This document shows, piece after piece, positions 56,295 to 64,000 of a stretch of 64,000 nt of DNA. Position 1 is the first letter of the stretch. Each line of letters opens with the position of its first letter. This DNA is from Acetobacter oeni (lineage in GTDB: Bacteria; Pseudomonadota; Alphaproteobacteria; Acetobacterales; Acetobacteraceae). The stretch is from the NCBI RefSeq assembly GCF_011516825.1, contig NZ_WOTA01000002.1, forward strand, positions 124,001 through 188,000, given 5' to 3'. The position numbers were made by a program, and so were the translations under genes. Under the pieces are notes generated by a model, which was given only the letters and a program-made list of their open reading frames with translations, made no database searches and was not told where the DNA came from.

Positions 56295-57518
56295 TCACGC
56301 GGCAGCCGCTGCTTTGACGCGGACGCGCTTGCGTTCGTAGATGACGGTGACGCCGTAGAGGATGGCAAGGCCGGACACGTTAATGACGATCTGGAAAGGC
56401 CACGCATCGCCGAAGGTGGTGAAAATCAGCCGGCCGAACAGATCGAGAATGGTGCCGACGGTGAAAACCTCAAGCGAGTGCCGCCCGCACAGGGCCAGGG
56501 CCTGCCCGAGACGGGTCTCGGAAAAGCGGCGGGCCAGCGAGGAGGACTGCACGAGATAAAAAATGGCCATCACGTCAAGCAGACGCAACGGGGCAAGGGT
56601 GCTCTTGTCGGGCGACGGCAGAGCCAGGGGCGCAATGACGGGCAGACCCCACTGCGTCCAGGGAAAAGCCTCGACGAGCGAAAAGGTGAGGTAAAGACCG
56701 CAGGCGATTCTCAGCCAGGGAAAAGCGGGCAGATCGCCATTATGGCGACCGGCCTCGACAGCGGCGCCGGCGCCAAGGACGAAGAGAAACTGCCAGGCCA
56801 GAGGATCAAAATACCAGCCGTCCGGATCAAGCCAGTTGGGGAAATTGATGTTCGGATTGATGTTGATGAGCGCCCACAGCGCCATGCTGAGGGCCAGGGC
56901 GAGAAAGCGGTTGGCGCGGATCAGCAGATAGATGAGCGGAAAAGCGCCGAGCAGTACCATATAGAGCGGCAGAATATTCAGGTTGGAAGGCAGCGCGTCG
57001 AGCACGAGCACACGCCAGAAATCGGAAAAGCCGTGCGCCAGTTCGGGTTCAAGAAAATCGACCGGAACCGGGGAGTAATTACGCCAGGTGCGGATGGTGA
57101 CGACACAGACAATGAGCATCAGCGTCTGAGCGAGATAGAGCCGGCAACAGCGCTTTGCGATCCGGATAAACGTGGTTTTCGCACCGTTTTTCGGAAAGCC
57201 GCGACCATAGGCAAGCCACGAGGCGTAACCGGCCAGCAAAACGAAAATCTCGGCGGCATCGGCGAAACCGAGATTCCGCAGCGTCAGCCGGTTGAGCAGA
57301 TTCTGCGGCATGTGATCGACGAACATCATCAGCAGCGCAAGCCCGCGCAGAGCATCGACGCGATGGTCGCGGGTATGGGGCCGGCTCGCCGGAGCAGGCG
57401 TCGCCCCTGTCCCGGCAACGGCCCGTCCGGTGCCGGCGCGTTCGTCAGACACCGCAGTATGGCCGCCTGAGCGATCCGTGGCGAACGCCTGCGTGACGGA
57501 AGAGAAAGTGGCTGTCAT
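56295..57518 (-). CDS. opgC: OpgC-family membrane protein (glucan succinyltransferase-like)
   Basis: A 407-residue integral membrane protein. After a polar N-terminal region the OpgC domain begins RDHRVDALRGLALLMMFVDH, continues with FADAAEIFVLLAGYASWLAY, and has about ten hydrophobic helices up to FQIVINVSGLAILYGVTVIY. OpgC proteins transfer succinyl groups to periplasmic glucans; relatives are general acyltransferases, and no opgGH genes lie nearby. The start at 57518 is preceded by AGGA; the extension to 57587 is less likely. Confidence 0.88.
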   Translation of the reverse strand: MTATFSSVTQAFATDRSGGHTAVSDERAGTGRAVAGTGATPAPASRPHTRDHRVDALRGLALLMMFVDHMPQNLLNRLTLRNLGFADAAEIFVLLAGYASWLAYGRGFPKNGAKTTFIRIAKRCCRLYLAQTLMLIVCVVTIRTWRNYSPVPVDFLEPELAHGFSDFWRVLVLDALPSNLNILPLYMVLLGAFPLIYLLIRANRFLALALSMALWALININPNINFPNWLDPDGWYFDPLAWQFLFVLGAGAAVEAGRHNGDLPAFPWLRIACGLYLTFSLVEAFPWTQWGLPVIAPLALPSPDKSTLAPLRLLDVMAIFYLVQSSSLARRFSETRLGQALALCGRHSLEVFTVGTILDLFGRLIFTTFGDAWPFQIVINVSGLAILYGVTVIYERKRVRVKAAAAA

Positions 57519-57740
57519 ATGCTGTCCTGCACGGCTGCCCGTGCGGGTGAGGGCAGGGAAGCGTGATATAATATCGGGCTTTGGCAAATATATGGCCAGT
57601 GTAGTTTCGCTTTCTTACACTATGGATAATGGCGGAATGGCCCCGTATTGCATGCAGGGCTGTTAAGCGCGGGTGGCAGGCTGGAGCGATTTTCGCCATA
57701 CAGACCCGATGACAGAGAAACCGGCGACAGAGAAAAGGAC

Positions 57741-58892
57741 ATGGTCATGACAGAGAGGCGCGTTCCCGCACCGGACGATGTCGAGCGTGTTCTCGGCGGC
57801 ATGATCGACGGCGGCACCGGCCGCCCGCTGGCCGAACTGGCACGGCTGGAATCCTGTCCGGTCGTGGACGGGCGCCTGCGGGTCACGCTGGCCGTACCGT
57901 CCGCCCTGGCGCCAAAGCTCGGAGACGTGGTGGCGCGGGCCGAGGCGGCACTGGCCACGGCGTTCGCACCGCTTTCGGCCTCGATCCTGCTGACGGCACA
58001 CAGGGATGCGTCGGCTCCCGATGCGGCTCCGGCATCCCCCGCCGCCGCCGCCGGGCACAGGCCGCTGGGTGGCGTGGGACGAAAGCCAGGCGGGGCTGAA
58101 GCGCCGGCGCGGCTGCTTGAGCAGGTCGGGGTGGTGATCGCGGTGGCGTCCGGCAAGGGCGGTGTCGGCAAATCCACGACGGCGGTGAACCTGGCCGTCG
58201 GGCTCGGGATGGAAGGGCTCTCGGTCGGGCTGATGGATGCGGATGTGCACGGCCCCTCCCTGCCCCGGATGCTGGGCACGACCGGGAAGCCGGAAGTGCG
58301 GGACGGGTTGCTGGTGCCGGTCGTGGCCTGGGGGATCAGCGCGATGTCGATCGGAATGCTGGTGGACGAGACGCAGGCGATGATCTGGCGCGGCCCGATG
58401 GTGATGGGCGCGATCAATCAGTTGCTGGGCGATGTGGCCTGGGGCGCGCTGGATGTTCTGGTGATCGACATGCCGCCGGGCACGGGCGACGCGCAGCTGA
58501 CACTGGCGCAGAAGGCGGTGCTGTCCGGCGCGATCATTGTTTCAACACCGCAGGATATTGCGTTGCTGGATGCGCGGCGCGGGATTGCGATGTTTGAGAA
58601 AACACGGGTTCCGGTGCTCGGGCTGGTGGAGAACATGTCATATTTCTGCTGTCCGAATTGCGGGCATCGGACGGAACTGTTCGGCCATGGCGGCGCGCGG
58701 GACGAGGCGCTGCGGCTGGGCGTGCCGTTCCTGGGCGAGATTCCGCTGCTGGCGGATATTCGCATGAGCGCGGACAGCGGCGTGCCGATCACGATCGGAG
58801 CGCCGGAGAGCGAGGCGGCACAGGCCTACCGGATGCTTGCCGCGACGGTTGCCGGGACGATCCGGCGCGTGGGGCGGCGGCCTTCCGCATGA
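57741..58892 (+). CDS. apbC: Mrp/ApbC iron-sulfur cluster carrier ATPase
   Basis: A cytoplasmic P-loop NTPase that carries and delivers Fe-S clusters, 383 residues. It has an N-terminal MIP18-like domain (DVERVLGGMIDGGTGRPLAE), an Ala/Pro-rich linker, the Walker A ASGKGGVGKSTTAVNLA, LMDADVHGPSLPRMLG, DMPPGTGDAQLTLAQ, and the cluster-binding CPNC motif in FCCPNCGHRTELFGHGG. The start at 57741 has AAAGGA upstream; an ATG two codons later is an alternative. It is divergent from opgC. The solute-binding protein gene follows by 24 bases, perhaps in one transcript. Confidence 0.95.
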   Translation: MVMTERRVPAPDDVERVLGGMIDGGTGRPLAELARLESCPVVDGRLRVTLAVPSALAPKLGDVVARAEAALATAFAPLSASILLTAHRDASAPDAAPASPAAAAGHRPLGGVGRKPGGAEAPARLLEQVGVVIAVASGKGGVGKSTTAVNLAVGLGMEGLSVGLMDADVHGPSLPRMLGTTGKPEVRDGLLVPVVAWGISAMSIGMLVDETQAMIWRGPMVMGAINQLLGDVAWGALDVLVIDMPPGTGDAQLTLAQKAVLSGAIIVSTPQDIALLDARRGIAMFEKTRVPVLGLVENMSYFCCPNCGHRTELFGHGGARDEALRLGVPFLGEIPLLADIRMSADSGVPITIGAPESEAAQAYRMLAATVAGTIRRVGRRPSA

Positions 58893-58916
58893 CGGGATTT
58901 TCTGACGGGCTGGCGT

Positions 58917-60605
58917 ATGGGACGTAGGGCGGTTTTCGGGAAACAGGTTTTTTCCTGCTGGATTTTTCTGTTTTCAGGTGCGGCTGTGGCGGCGGGATCG
59001 CCGGCGGATCTGTCGCATCGTGGCGGCACCCTGCGACTGGTGGCGGCCGGTTCGGCGGGGACGCTTGATCCGCAGATCAACTATTCCGCGCAGTATATCG
59101 ACCTGTTCGCGAATGTTTATGACGGACTGACCGGATTTCGGAAAACGACCGGCAAGGCCGGCGACGATGTCGTGCCGGACCTGGCGGAGGCGCTGCCGGT
59201 GCCGCAGGATGGCGGACGGACCTGGGTGTTTACCCTGCGCTCCGGCGTGCGGTTCTCAAACGGCCAGGAGGTGACGGTTGCGGATGTCGTCGCGTCGATG
59301 CGGCGGCTGTTCCGCGTCGGGTCGCCGACGGCGGGGGCGTTTTACGCCGCGATGACCGGCGCGGATCTGTGCATGAAGGATGCGGCGCACTGCACGCTTG
59401 AGGGCGGTGTGGTGGCGGATGAAGCGCGGCATACGGTGACCTTTCATCTCACGCAGCCCGATAATGAGTTTTTGCAGAAACTGGCCTTCACGCATGCGAG
59501 TATTCTTCCGGCGGCAACACCGGATCATGACCTCGGGAATGAACCCGCGATCGGAACCGGGCCGTACCGGATCGTGTCCTACGATCCGAACGCCGGGATG
59601 AAGCTGGAGCGAAATCCCTGGTTCCGGATCTGGAGCGAAGACGCGCAGCCGGACGGATACGCGGATCATATCGACTATACCTTCGGTTTACCGGATGAGA
59701 GTGCGGTGACGGCGGTCGAGAACAGCCAGTATGACTGGATGTACGACCAGACCCCGCTGGACCGTCTGGGAGAACTCGGCGCGCGCTTTACCGGCCAGAC
59801 GCATGTCAGCCCGCATCCGGTGGCTTATTTCGCGCCTATGAATGTGAATATCCCGCCCTTTTCAAACGAGAAAGCCCGCCAGGCTGTCAATTATGCCATG
59901 GGGCGGAAGGCAATGGTCATTTTCTATGGCGGAGCGGCGCTGGCCCGGCCGCTCTGCGATATGATTCCCTCGGCGATCCAGGGACATACCGATGCCTGCC
60001 CCTATTCCCGTGGGGCGGATTTCGCTCATCCCGCGCCACACTGGGAGGCGCCCGATATCGAGCGGGCAAAGAAGCTGGTTCGTGAAAGTGGCACGGCGGG
60101 ACAGAAGGTTACGGTGGTCGTGTCGAATGGCAGCGTGGATCTGGCCATGGGGAATTATCTGCGGAGCACGCTGGAAGAGATCGGCTACAAAGCGTCTGTC
60201 AGACCGATCAGCGCGGGGGTGATGTTCCCCTATATTCAGAACAGTTCCAATCATGTTCAGATTTCGCTGAAGAACTGGGCAGCGGATTATCCGTCTCCGT
60301 CGAATTTCCTCGATGCGCTCCTGGGATGCGAGAATTTCCACCCGGGTTCAGACAGTTCGATCAATATGCCTGGGTTTTGCGATCAGTCGATACAGGCGAT
60401 CATGGACCGGGCGAAATCGGACGTGTCGCTTTCGGCGGAGCAGACGCTTGATCTGTGGCGCGAGGCGGACAGACTGGTGACGGAGCGGTCACCGATTGCC
60501 CCGGTTATTGAAATGAACGTGGTGGCAGTAACGTCCCGCCGTCTGGGGAATTTTTTCTATACGAACGTATATGGGCTGTTGTTTTCAAAAGTATGGATTC
60601 AGTGA
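58917..60605 (+). CDS. ABC transporter substrate-binding protein, family 5
   Basis: A periplasmic solute-binding protein of the DppA/OppA (SBP_bac_5) family, 562 residues. The signal sequence (FSCWIFLFSGAAVAAG) is followed by GGTLRLVAAGSAGTLDPQIN, ALPVPQDGGRTWVFTLRSGV, RFSNGQEVTVADVVASMRRL and IGTGPYRIVSYDPN. The C-terminal half has NWAADYPSPSNFLDALLGCE. It probably binds a peptide or other small solute. No permease or ATPase gene is adjacent, so it may be an orphan receptor. Confidence 0.92.
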   Translation: MGRRAVFGKQVFSCWIFLFSGAAVAAGSPADLSHRGGTLRLVAAGSAGTLDPQINYSAQYIDLFANVYDGLTGFRKTTGKAGDDVVPDLAEALPVPQDGGRTWVFTLRSGVRFSNGQEVTVADVVASMRRLFRVGSPTAGAFYAAMTGADLCMKDAAHCTLEGGVVADEARHTVTFHLTQPDNEFLQKLAFTHASILPAATPDHDLGNEPAIGTGPYRIVSYDPNAGMKLERNPWFRIWSEDAQPDGYADHIDYTFGLPDESAVTAVENSQYDWMYDQTPLDRLGELGARFTGQTHVSPHPVAYFAPMNVNIPPFSNEKARQAVNYAMGRKAMVIFYGGAALARPLCDMIPSAIQGHTDACPYSRGADFAHPAPHWEAPDIERAKKLVRESGTAGQKVTVVVSNGSVDLAMGNYLRSTLEEIGYKASVRPISAGVMFPYIQNSSNHVQISLKNWAADYPSPSNFLDALLGCENFHPGSDSSINMPGFCDQSIQAIMDRAKSDVSLSAEQTLDLWREADRLVTERSPIAPVIEMNVVAVTSRRLGNFFYTNVYGLLFSKVWIQ

Positions 60606-60735
60606 ATTTCTGGTCCTGCCGGGCTGACGGATAAAAAAGAAAGAGTCTTGATATCCTGAAAACATATCTGAAACCGGGATAACAGTTTTCCGGAGCAGGC
60701 CTGTTCCGTCCTCTGTCTGTAAAATATCCGGACAC

Positions 60736-60768
60736 AAAAAAAGGCCGGTATAAACCGGCCTTTTCCTG
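60736..60768 (-). terminator. Intrinsic terminator of the secreted His/Lys-rich protein gene
   Basis: A stem AAAAGGCCGG / CCGGCCTTTT with a 6-base TATAAA loop. On the minus strand it is followed by TTTTTTTGTG, an ideal poly-U. It may also stop plus-strand transcription from the solute-binding protein gene at 60605. Confidence 0.85.
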
Positions 60769-60809
60769 AGAGAACCTCCGTCCGTGACGGATGCCCTGCT
60801 CCGGCGATA

Positions 60810-61127
60810 TCAGTTGGTGGTGGAGGACGAAGAAGAAGAAGAATCGTCAGTTGATGTAGCTGATTTCTCTTTCTTCTTGTGGTGGTGCTTTTTACCGTGG
60901 TGCTTCGTGCTCTTTTTCTTCGACGTATCGGCTTCTTCCGAAGTCGTGGCAGGTGCGGCAGGCGCTGCGCTTGTGGCGTCCGTGCCCGGCGTGGTTGTCG
61001 GCGTTGTCGGAGGAGCGGCGGCATCGGTCGCGGGAGCTGTTGCGGCGGTCTGCGCGAAAGCAGGAACAGCGGTCGCGCCGGTCAGGGCGATCAGGGAAAG
61101 AGCCGCGAGAAGGCGAGAGGACTTCAT
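60810..61127 (-). CDS. Small secreted low-complexity protein rich in Lys, His and Ser
   Basis: A 105-residue protein of no family known to me. The signal peptide (SSRLLAALSLIALTGATAVP, AFAQ) is followed by an Ala/Thr/Pro-rich stretch, then a highly basic block (SKKKSTKHHGKKHHHKKKEK) and a Ser/Thr/Asp tail. The His-Lys block could bind metals, heparin-like polymers or nucleic acid. The start at 61127 has GGAGA upstream. It is followed by a strong terminator, supporting a real single-gene unit. Confidence 0.75.
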   Translation of the reverse strand: MKSSRLLAALSLIALTGATAVPAFAQTAATAPATDAAAPPTTPTTTPGTDATSAAPAAPATTSEEADTSKKKSTKHHGKKHHHKKKEKSATSTDDSSSSSSSTTN

Positions 61128-61571
61128 GGAATGGTCTCCGGTAAACAGTTCCGGTCTCCTGACATGCGGCGCGGAAGCATCCACGAGAAACAGGAGCCAG
61201 TCAGAGGGGCATTTATCATGCTGCCTCTGACCTGTCTCGAATTAACTTTCGATCAGACGCGATCTTTTTGCCGGTTTTGCCTTAATTTCAGCATAATCAT
61301 TACAAAAATTGCCCTGATTTATGATGTGTAAATTTTTTAATGTCTGTTTTTGCAGGTGCGAATGTAAAAAACAGCATAACAAAATTACTTAATACAAGAC
61401 TTTATTTATTATGCTGTCGGGATGTCAACGCTATTCTGTTCTATCGCAGGAAATCTGATCACATCCCGGGCGAATTGTATCTGATTTTCAGGTGGTAACT
61501 TCTGCTGTATTTCCGGATCAGACGAAAATCCGGAGAGGGCCCGCGCCGGAATCGTGTCTCCCGCGTGAACA
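61128..61571. other. Intergenic region between gpsA and secreted protein gene
   Basis: No gene is supported. The part at about 61280-61430 is A+T-rich and should contain the promoter of the minus-strand secreted protein gene. Confidence 0.4.
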
Positions 61572-62540
61572 TTATGCTCCAGGTGTTTCCACGCCGGCGG
61601 GACGCGCCAGGAGCTGTTCGATGGCGTCCGGAACCGTGATCCGGCCAGCGACAAGATCGGCGACGGCGTCGATCACGGGCACGGAAACGGTGTTGCGGGC
61701 CGCAAGCCCGGACAGTGCCCCGGCAGTGGGAACGCCTTCCGCAACGCCGCCCAGAGAGGCCAGTGTTTCCTCCAGCGTCAGACCGGAACCCAGCGCGACT
61801 CCGGTGCGGAAATTACGCGATGCTGAGCCCGTGCAGGTCAGCAGAAGATCGCCCATCCCCGCGAGCCCCGTGATCGTGTCAGATGTGCCGCCAAGCGCCC
61901 GCGCAAGCCGTCCGAGTTCCGCCAGCCCGCGTGTGACAAGAGCAGCTCTCGCGTTTTCACCAAGCCCCGCGCCAATGGTCGCGCCCGCCGCAATGGCGAT
62001 GACGTTTTTCGCCGCGCCGCCGAGCTGGACACCTGCGGTATCGGTGCTGTTATAGAGACGGAAGGCCGGCGTGCCGAGACTGTCCGCCAGCGCGCGGGCA
62101 AGCCCCGGCTTCCGTGAGGCGATCACAGCGGCGGCGGGCAGACCGGCGGCGATTTCATGCGCGAAATTGGGACCGGACAGAACAGCGCCCGCACTGTCCG
62201 GATGCCGGTCGCGCAGAATGTCGAGAGGAAAGCGCAGACTGTCCGGTTCGACGCCCTTGCAGCAGAGCACAACCGGAGCGGTCACTTCGATCCGCGCGAG
62301 GGTGGCCGGGAGATACTGCATCGGCGTGGCGATCAGAAGCATGTCAGCACGCTCCGGCATCCCGCCACTTACAAAAATCCGGTCGGGGAGCGGATGATCG
62401 GGGAGACGCGGCATGGCGCCGTTCGGCAGCCGCCCCGAGGGATCGCGCGCCCACAGATGAACGTCCGCCCCCGCGCGCACCGCCTGCAGGGCGAGGGCCA
62501 GGCCCCACGATCCGGCACCGATCACCGCGATCCTTTTCAT
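61572..62540 (-). CDS. gpsA: Glycerol-3-phosphate dehydrogenase (NAD(P)+)
   Basis: Makes sn-glycerol 3-phosphate for phospholipid synthesis, 322 residues. The nucleotide-binding motif IAVIGAGSWGLALAL is at the N-terminus. Later motifs are VLCCKGVEPDSL, VLSGPNFAHEIAAGLPAA, GGAAKNVIAIAAGATIGAGL with the catalytic Lys, and GMGDLLLTCTGSASRNFRTG. The ATG at 62540 forms an ATGA overlap with the rlmJ stop, which fixes the start; an in-frame ATG at 62555 lies inside rlmJ. Confidence 0.96.
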   Translation of the reverse strand: MKRIAVIGAGSWGLALALQAVRAGADVHLWARDPSGRLPNGAMPRLPDHPLPDRIFVSGGMPERADMLLIATPMQYLPATLARIEVTAPVVLCCKGVEPDSLRFPLDILRDRHPDSAGAVLSGPNFAHEIAAGLPAAAVIASRKPGLARALADSLGTPAFRLYNSTDTAGVQLGGAAKNVIAIAAGATIGAGLGENARAALVTRGLAELGRLARALGGTSDTITGLAGMGDLLLTCTGSASRNFRTGVALGSGLTLEETLASLGGVAEGVPTAGALSGLAARNTVSVPVIDAVADLVAGRITVPDAIEQLLARPAGVETPGA

Positions 62541-63388
62541 TCCGGCACGACCCATTCCACATCTGCCTCTGTTTCGTCTTCTCCCATATATGGGCGTAAG
62601 GCATCGAGAATGGAACGGGCTTCTTCGTCGAAGCGGTAAGGCGGTCCGGCCACAAGCAGGCCACAGCCGTTCAGGCGTCCGGGATCGAGTGGCGGACGCA
62701 GGGTGAGTTCTGCAGTGAGCAGGTTGCGCTGCCCGGCGTCTTTCAGTGCGTGCAGAAAAGCGCGGGGCGGGGCCCGATGTTTGATCGGATACCAGGCGGC
62801 GATAATGCCACCCGGAAAGCGTGCGCGGGCCTCGATGACAGCCGCCGCAAGGTGGGTGAACTCGTCGCGCTGCTCAAAAGGCGGGTCGATGATCGTGAGG
62901 CCGCGTTTCGCTGTGCGCGGCGGCAGCAGGGCGGTGATGGCCTGATAACCGTCGCGCCCATGAACGGAAACGGCCGGGTTGTGGCGGAACAGCGCCTTCA
63001 GACTACGCTGATCCTCCGGGTGCAGCTCGCAGCAGGTCAGGGAGTCGCCAGGCCGCAGCAGTCTGGCGATCAGCTCGGGAGAACCCGGGTAGAACAGTTT
63101 GCCGTCATGGGCGTGGATGATACCGCGCACGATGCCGAGCCAGGATTGCAGCGGGGCGAGATCGGGGGCATCCGGGTCGGTGTCCAGGAGGCGGCCGATG
63201 CCGTCCCGCCATTCTCCGGTGGACTGCGCCTGCGGGCCGGAAAGGTCGTACAGGCCGGTGCCGGCGTGAGTATCGAGCACGGAAAACGGCGTGGATTTAC
63301 GGCGGAGCGCGTTGACGAGCGCGGTCAGCAGCGCGTGCTTCATGACGTCCGCGAAATTTCCGGCATGGTAGATGTGTCGGTAGTTCAA
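62537..63388 (-). CDS. rlmJ: 23S rRNA (adenine(2030)-N6)-methyltransferase RlmJ
   Basis: Methylates A2030 of 23S rRNA, 283 residues. The N-terminal signature NYRHIYHAGNFADVMKH, DTHAGTGLYDL in the SAM-binding region, CELHPEDQRSL and the catalytic DPPFEQ motif are all present. The start is TTG at 63386-63388, giving the usual M-NYRHIYHAGN start; no ATG is available at that position, and in-frame sequence further upstream does not match the family. It is co-transcribed with gpsA. Confidence 0.93.
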   Translation of the reverse strand: MNYRHIYHAGNFADVMKHALLTALVNALRRKSTPFSVLDTHAGTGLYDLSGPQAQSTGEWRDGIGRLLDTDPDAPDLAPLQSWLGIVRGIIHAHDGKLFYPGSPELIARLLRPGDSLTCCELHPEDQRSLKALFRHNPAVSVHGRDGYQAITALLPPRTAKRGLTIIDPPFEQRDEFTHLAAAVIEARARFPGGIIAAWYPIKHRAPPRAFLHALKDAGQRNLLTAELTLRPPLDPGRLNGCGLLVAGPPYRFDEEARSILDALRPYMGEDETEADVEWVVPE

Positions 63389-63577
63389 TGTTCTCTCAAT
63401 TCGGGCAGGCCGTGGTCGCTGCCGGTGTTTATACACCCCGGAGACGGTTATCACGAAGCCGGTATAATATCGGCTTGTGAGTGGCTCGGTCCTCGGGCAT
63501 CGTTTCGGTTCAGGCCGGTTCGGGAGGCTCCGTAAGGGGCTCCGGACGCACCCATTCAGTGACAGAGGGTTATTTTC

Positions 63578-63787
63578 ATGAAAGCAGGGCTTTTTGCCGG
63601 ATTTCTGGCGCTTGTTACCGCAACGACGGCTGTTGCGCCGTCTGTGATTTTTGGCACCGCTGTTGCGGCGGCCTGTCGGGACAATAAAGGTAAATTCGTC
63701 AGATGTCCGCCGCAGAAGCCGGAGAAGTGTCGTGATACCAAAGGGCGTTATACGAAGTGCACGACGGATGGCGGCAGTGCGCACTGA
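63578..63787 (+). CDS. Small secreted Cys-repeat protein
   Basis: A 69-residue protein with a signal peptide (GLFAGFLALVTATTAVAP, processed near AVAAA). The mature part contains two copies of a short repeat: CRDNKGKFVRC and CRDTKGRYTKC, separated by PPQKPEK. Each repeat holds two cysteines nine residues apart, which could form disulfides. I do not know a named family. GAGGG precedes the ATG. The next gene begins one base after its stop. Confidence 0.78.
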   Translation: MKAGLFAGFLALVTATTAVAPSVIFGTAVAAACRDNKGKFVRCPPQKPEKCRDTKGRYTKCTTDGGSAH

Positions 63788-63788
63788 G

Positions 63789-64000
63789 ATGAAAAAAATG
63801 AAGCGGCTGGCTCTCGGGCTGGCAATGGGCGCCTGTTTCGCCGCGTTCGGCACTGTCGCGGGTGGTGAGCCTGCCGCTGCGGCGTCCGCTCAGTCCCGCA
63901 AGGTGATTGTGGACGATGACGGTTTCGGCATTGCCCAGTGGCTGCTGTTGCAGGCCCCGGATGTGGATGTGCTCGGCATTGCCGTGGTCAGCGGCGATGT
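63789..64000 (+). CDS. Nucleoside hydrolase (IunH-like), secreted, truncated by window edge
   Basis: The first 70 residues of a nucleoside hydrolase, which cleaves ribonucleosides to base and ribose. A signal-like N-terminus (KRLALGLAMGACFAAFGTVA) is followed by KVIVDDDGFGIAQWLLLQAP and VDVLGIAVVSGD. The DDDG cluster stands in the place of the Ca2+-binding D-x-D motif of IunH-type enzymes. It probably acts in the periplasm. The C-terminus is outside the window. It follows the small Cys-repeat gene by one base, suggesting translational coupling. Confidence 0.82.
   Translation, partial: MKKMKRLALGLAMGACFAAFGTVAGGEPAAAASAQSRKVIVDDDGFGIAQWLLLQAPDVDVLGIAVVSGD

Overview
The window looks like part of the chromosome of an acetic acid bacterium (Acetobacteraceae, Alphaproteobacteria). 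Evidence: GC-rich coding sequence; an alpha-amino-acid ester hydrolase closely resembling the Acetobacter turbidans enzyme as I recall it; a PopZ-type polar organiser; a copper CopA/CopB locus; and, in many intergenic gaps, short palindromic repeats of the form GGGCTCTGCCC / AAAGG..CCTTT that are familiar from this family. I cannot name the genus.

Layout. 0-10 kb is mostly housekeeping: PPK2 polyphosphate kinase (cut by the left edge), an SDR oxidoreductase, YqgE/AlgH, a wrecked IS5-type insertion sequence, replicative helicase DnaB, a small membrane protein, a glucose-dehydrogenase-like SDR, and both glycyl-tRNA synthetase subunits. 9.8-10.7 kb is a short AT-rich island with a split orphan gene. 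10.8-16.7 kb carries a MscS channel, MsrA, a lone TadG-like pilus protein and the secreted ester hydrolase. 17.0-21.3 kb is a FecI-FecR-FecA type iron-signalling/uptake operon in which all three genes are broken. 21.6-27.9 kb holds valS, popZ, tolC and a Pcm-family gene on the minus strand. 28.1-32.1 kb has tRNA-Cys, a proline-rich secreted peptide, glucokinase, an SDR and a GNAT-like protein. 32.2-35.6 kb is a FUSC/DUF1656/HlyD efflux set. 35.8-38.4 kb is a three-gene polysaccharide cluster. 39.0-43.5 kb is a yellow/MRJP-like protein followed by the copper locus.

43.7-52.8 kb is an almost continuous Tad (Flp pilus) operon: flp, cpaA, cpaB, cpaC, a small lipoprotein, cpaE, a chimeric ORF, cpaF, tadB, tadC, tadD. 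It is visibly richer in A+T than its surroundings. The chimeric ORF (48306-48767) is the most unusual item in the window. Its first ~119 residues are a diverged copy of the CpaF N-terminus and its last ~20 residues are a diverged copy of the CpaE C-terminus, as expected if a ~458-bp segment spanning the cpaE/cpaF junction was once duplicated in tandem.

53-64 kb returns to GC-rich sequence: a MATE transporter, a GDSL esterase, an OpgC-like membrane protein, an Mrp/ApbC Fe-S carrier, a family-5 solute-binding protein, several small secreted proteins, gpsA with rlmJ, and the start of a nucleoside hydrolase cut by the right edge. I see no CRISPR array, prophage, rRNA or plasmid origin.
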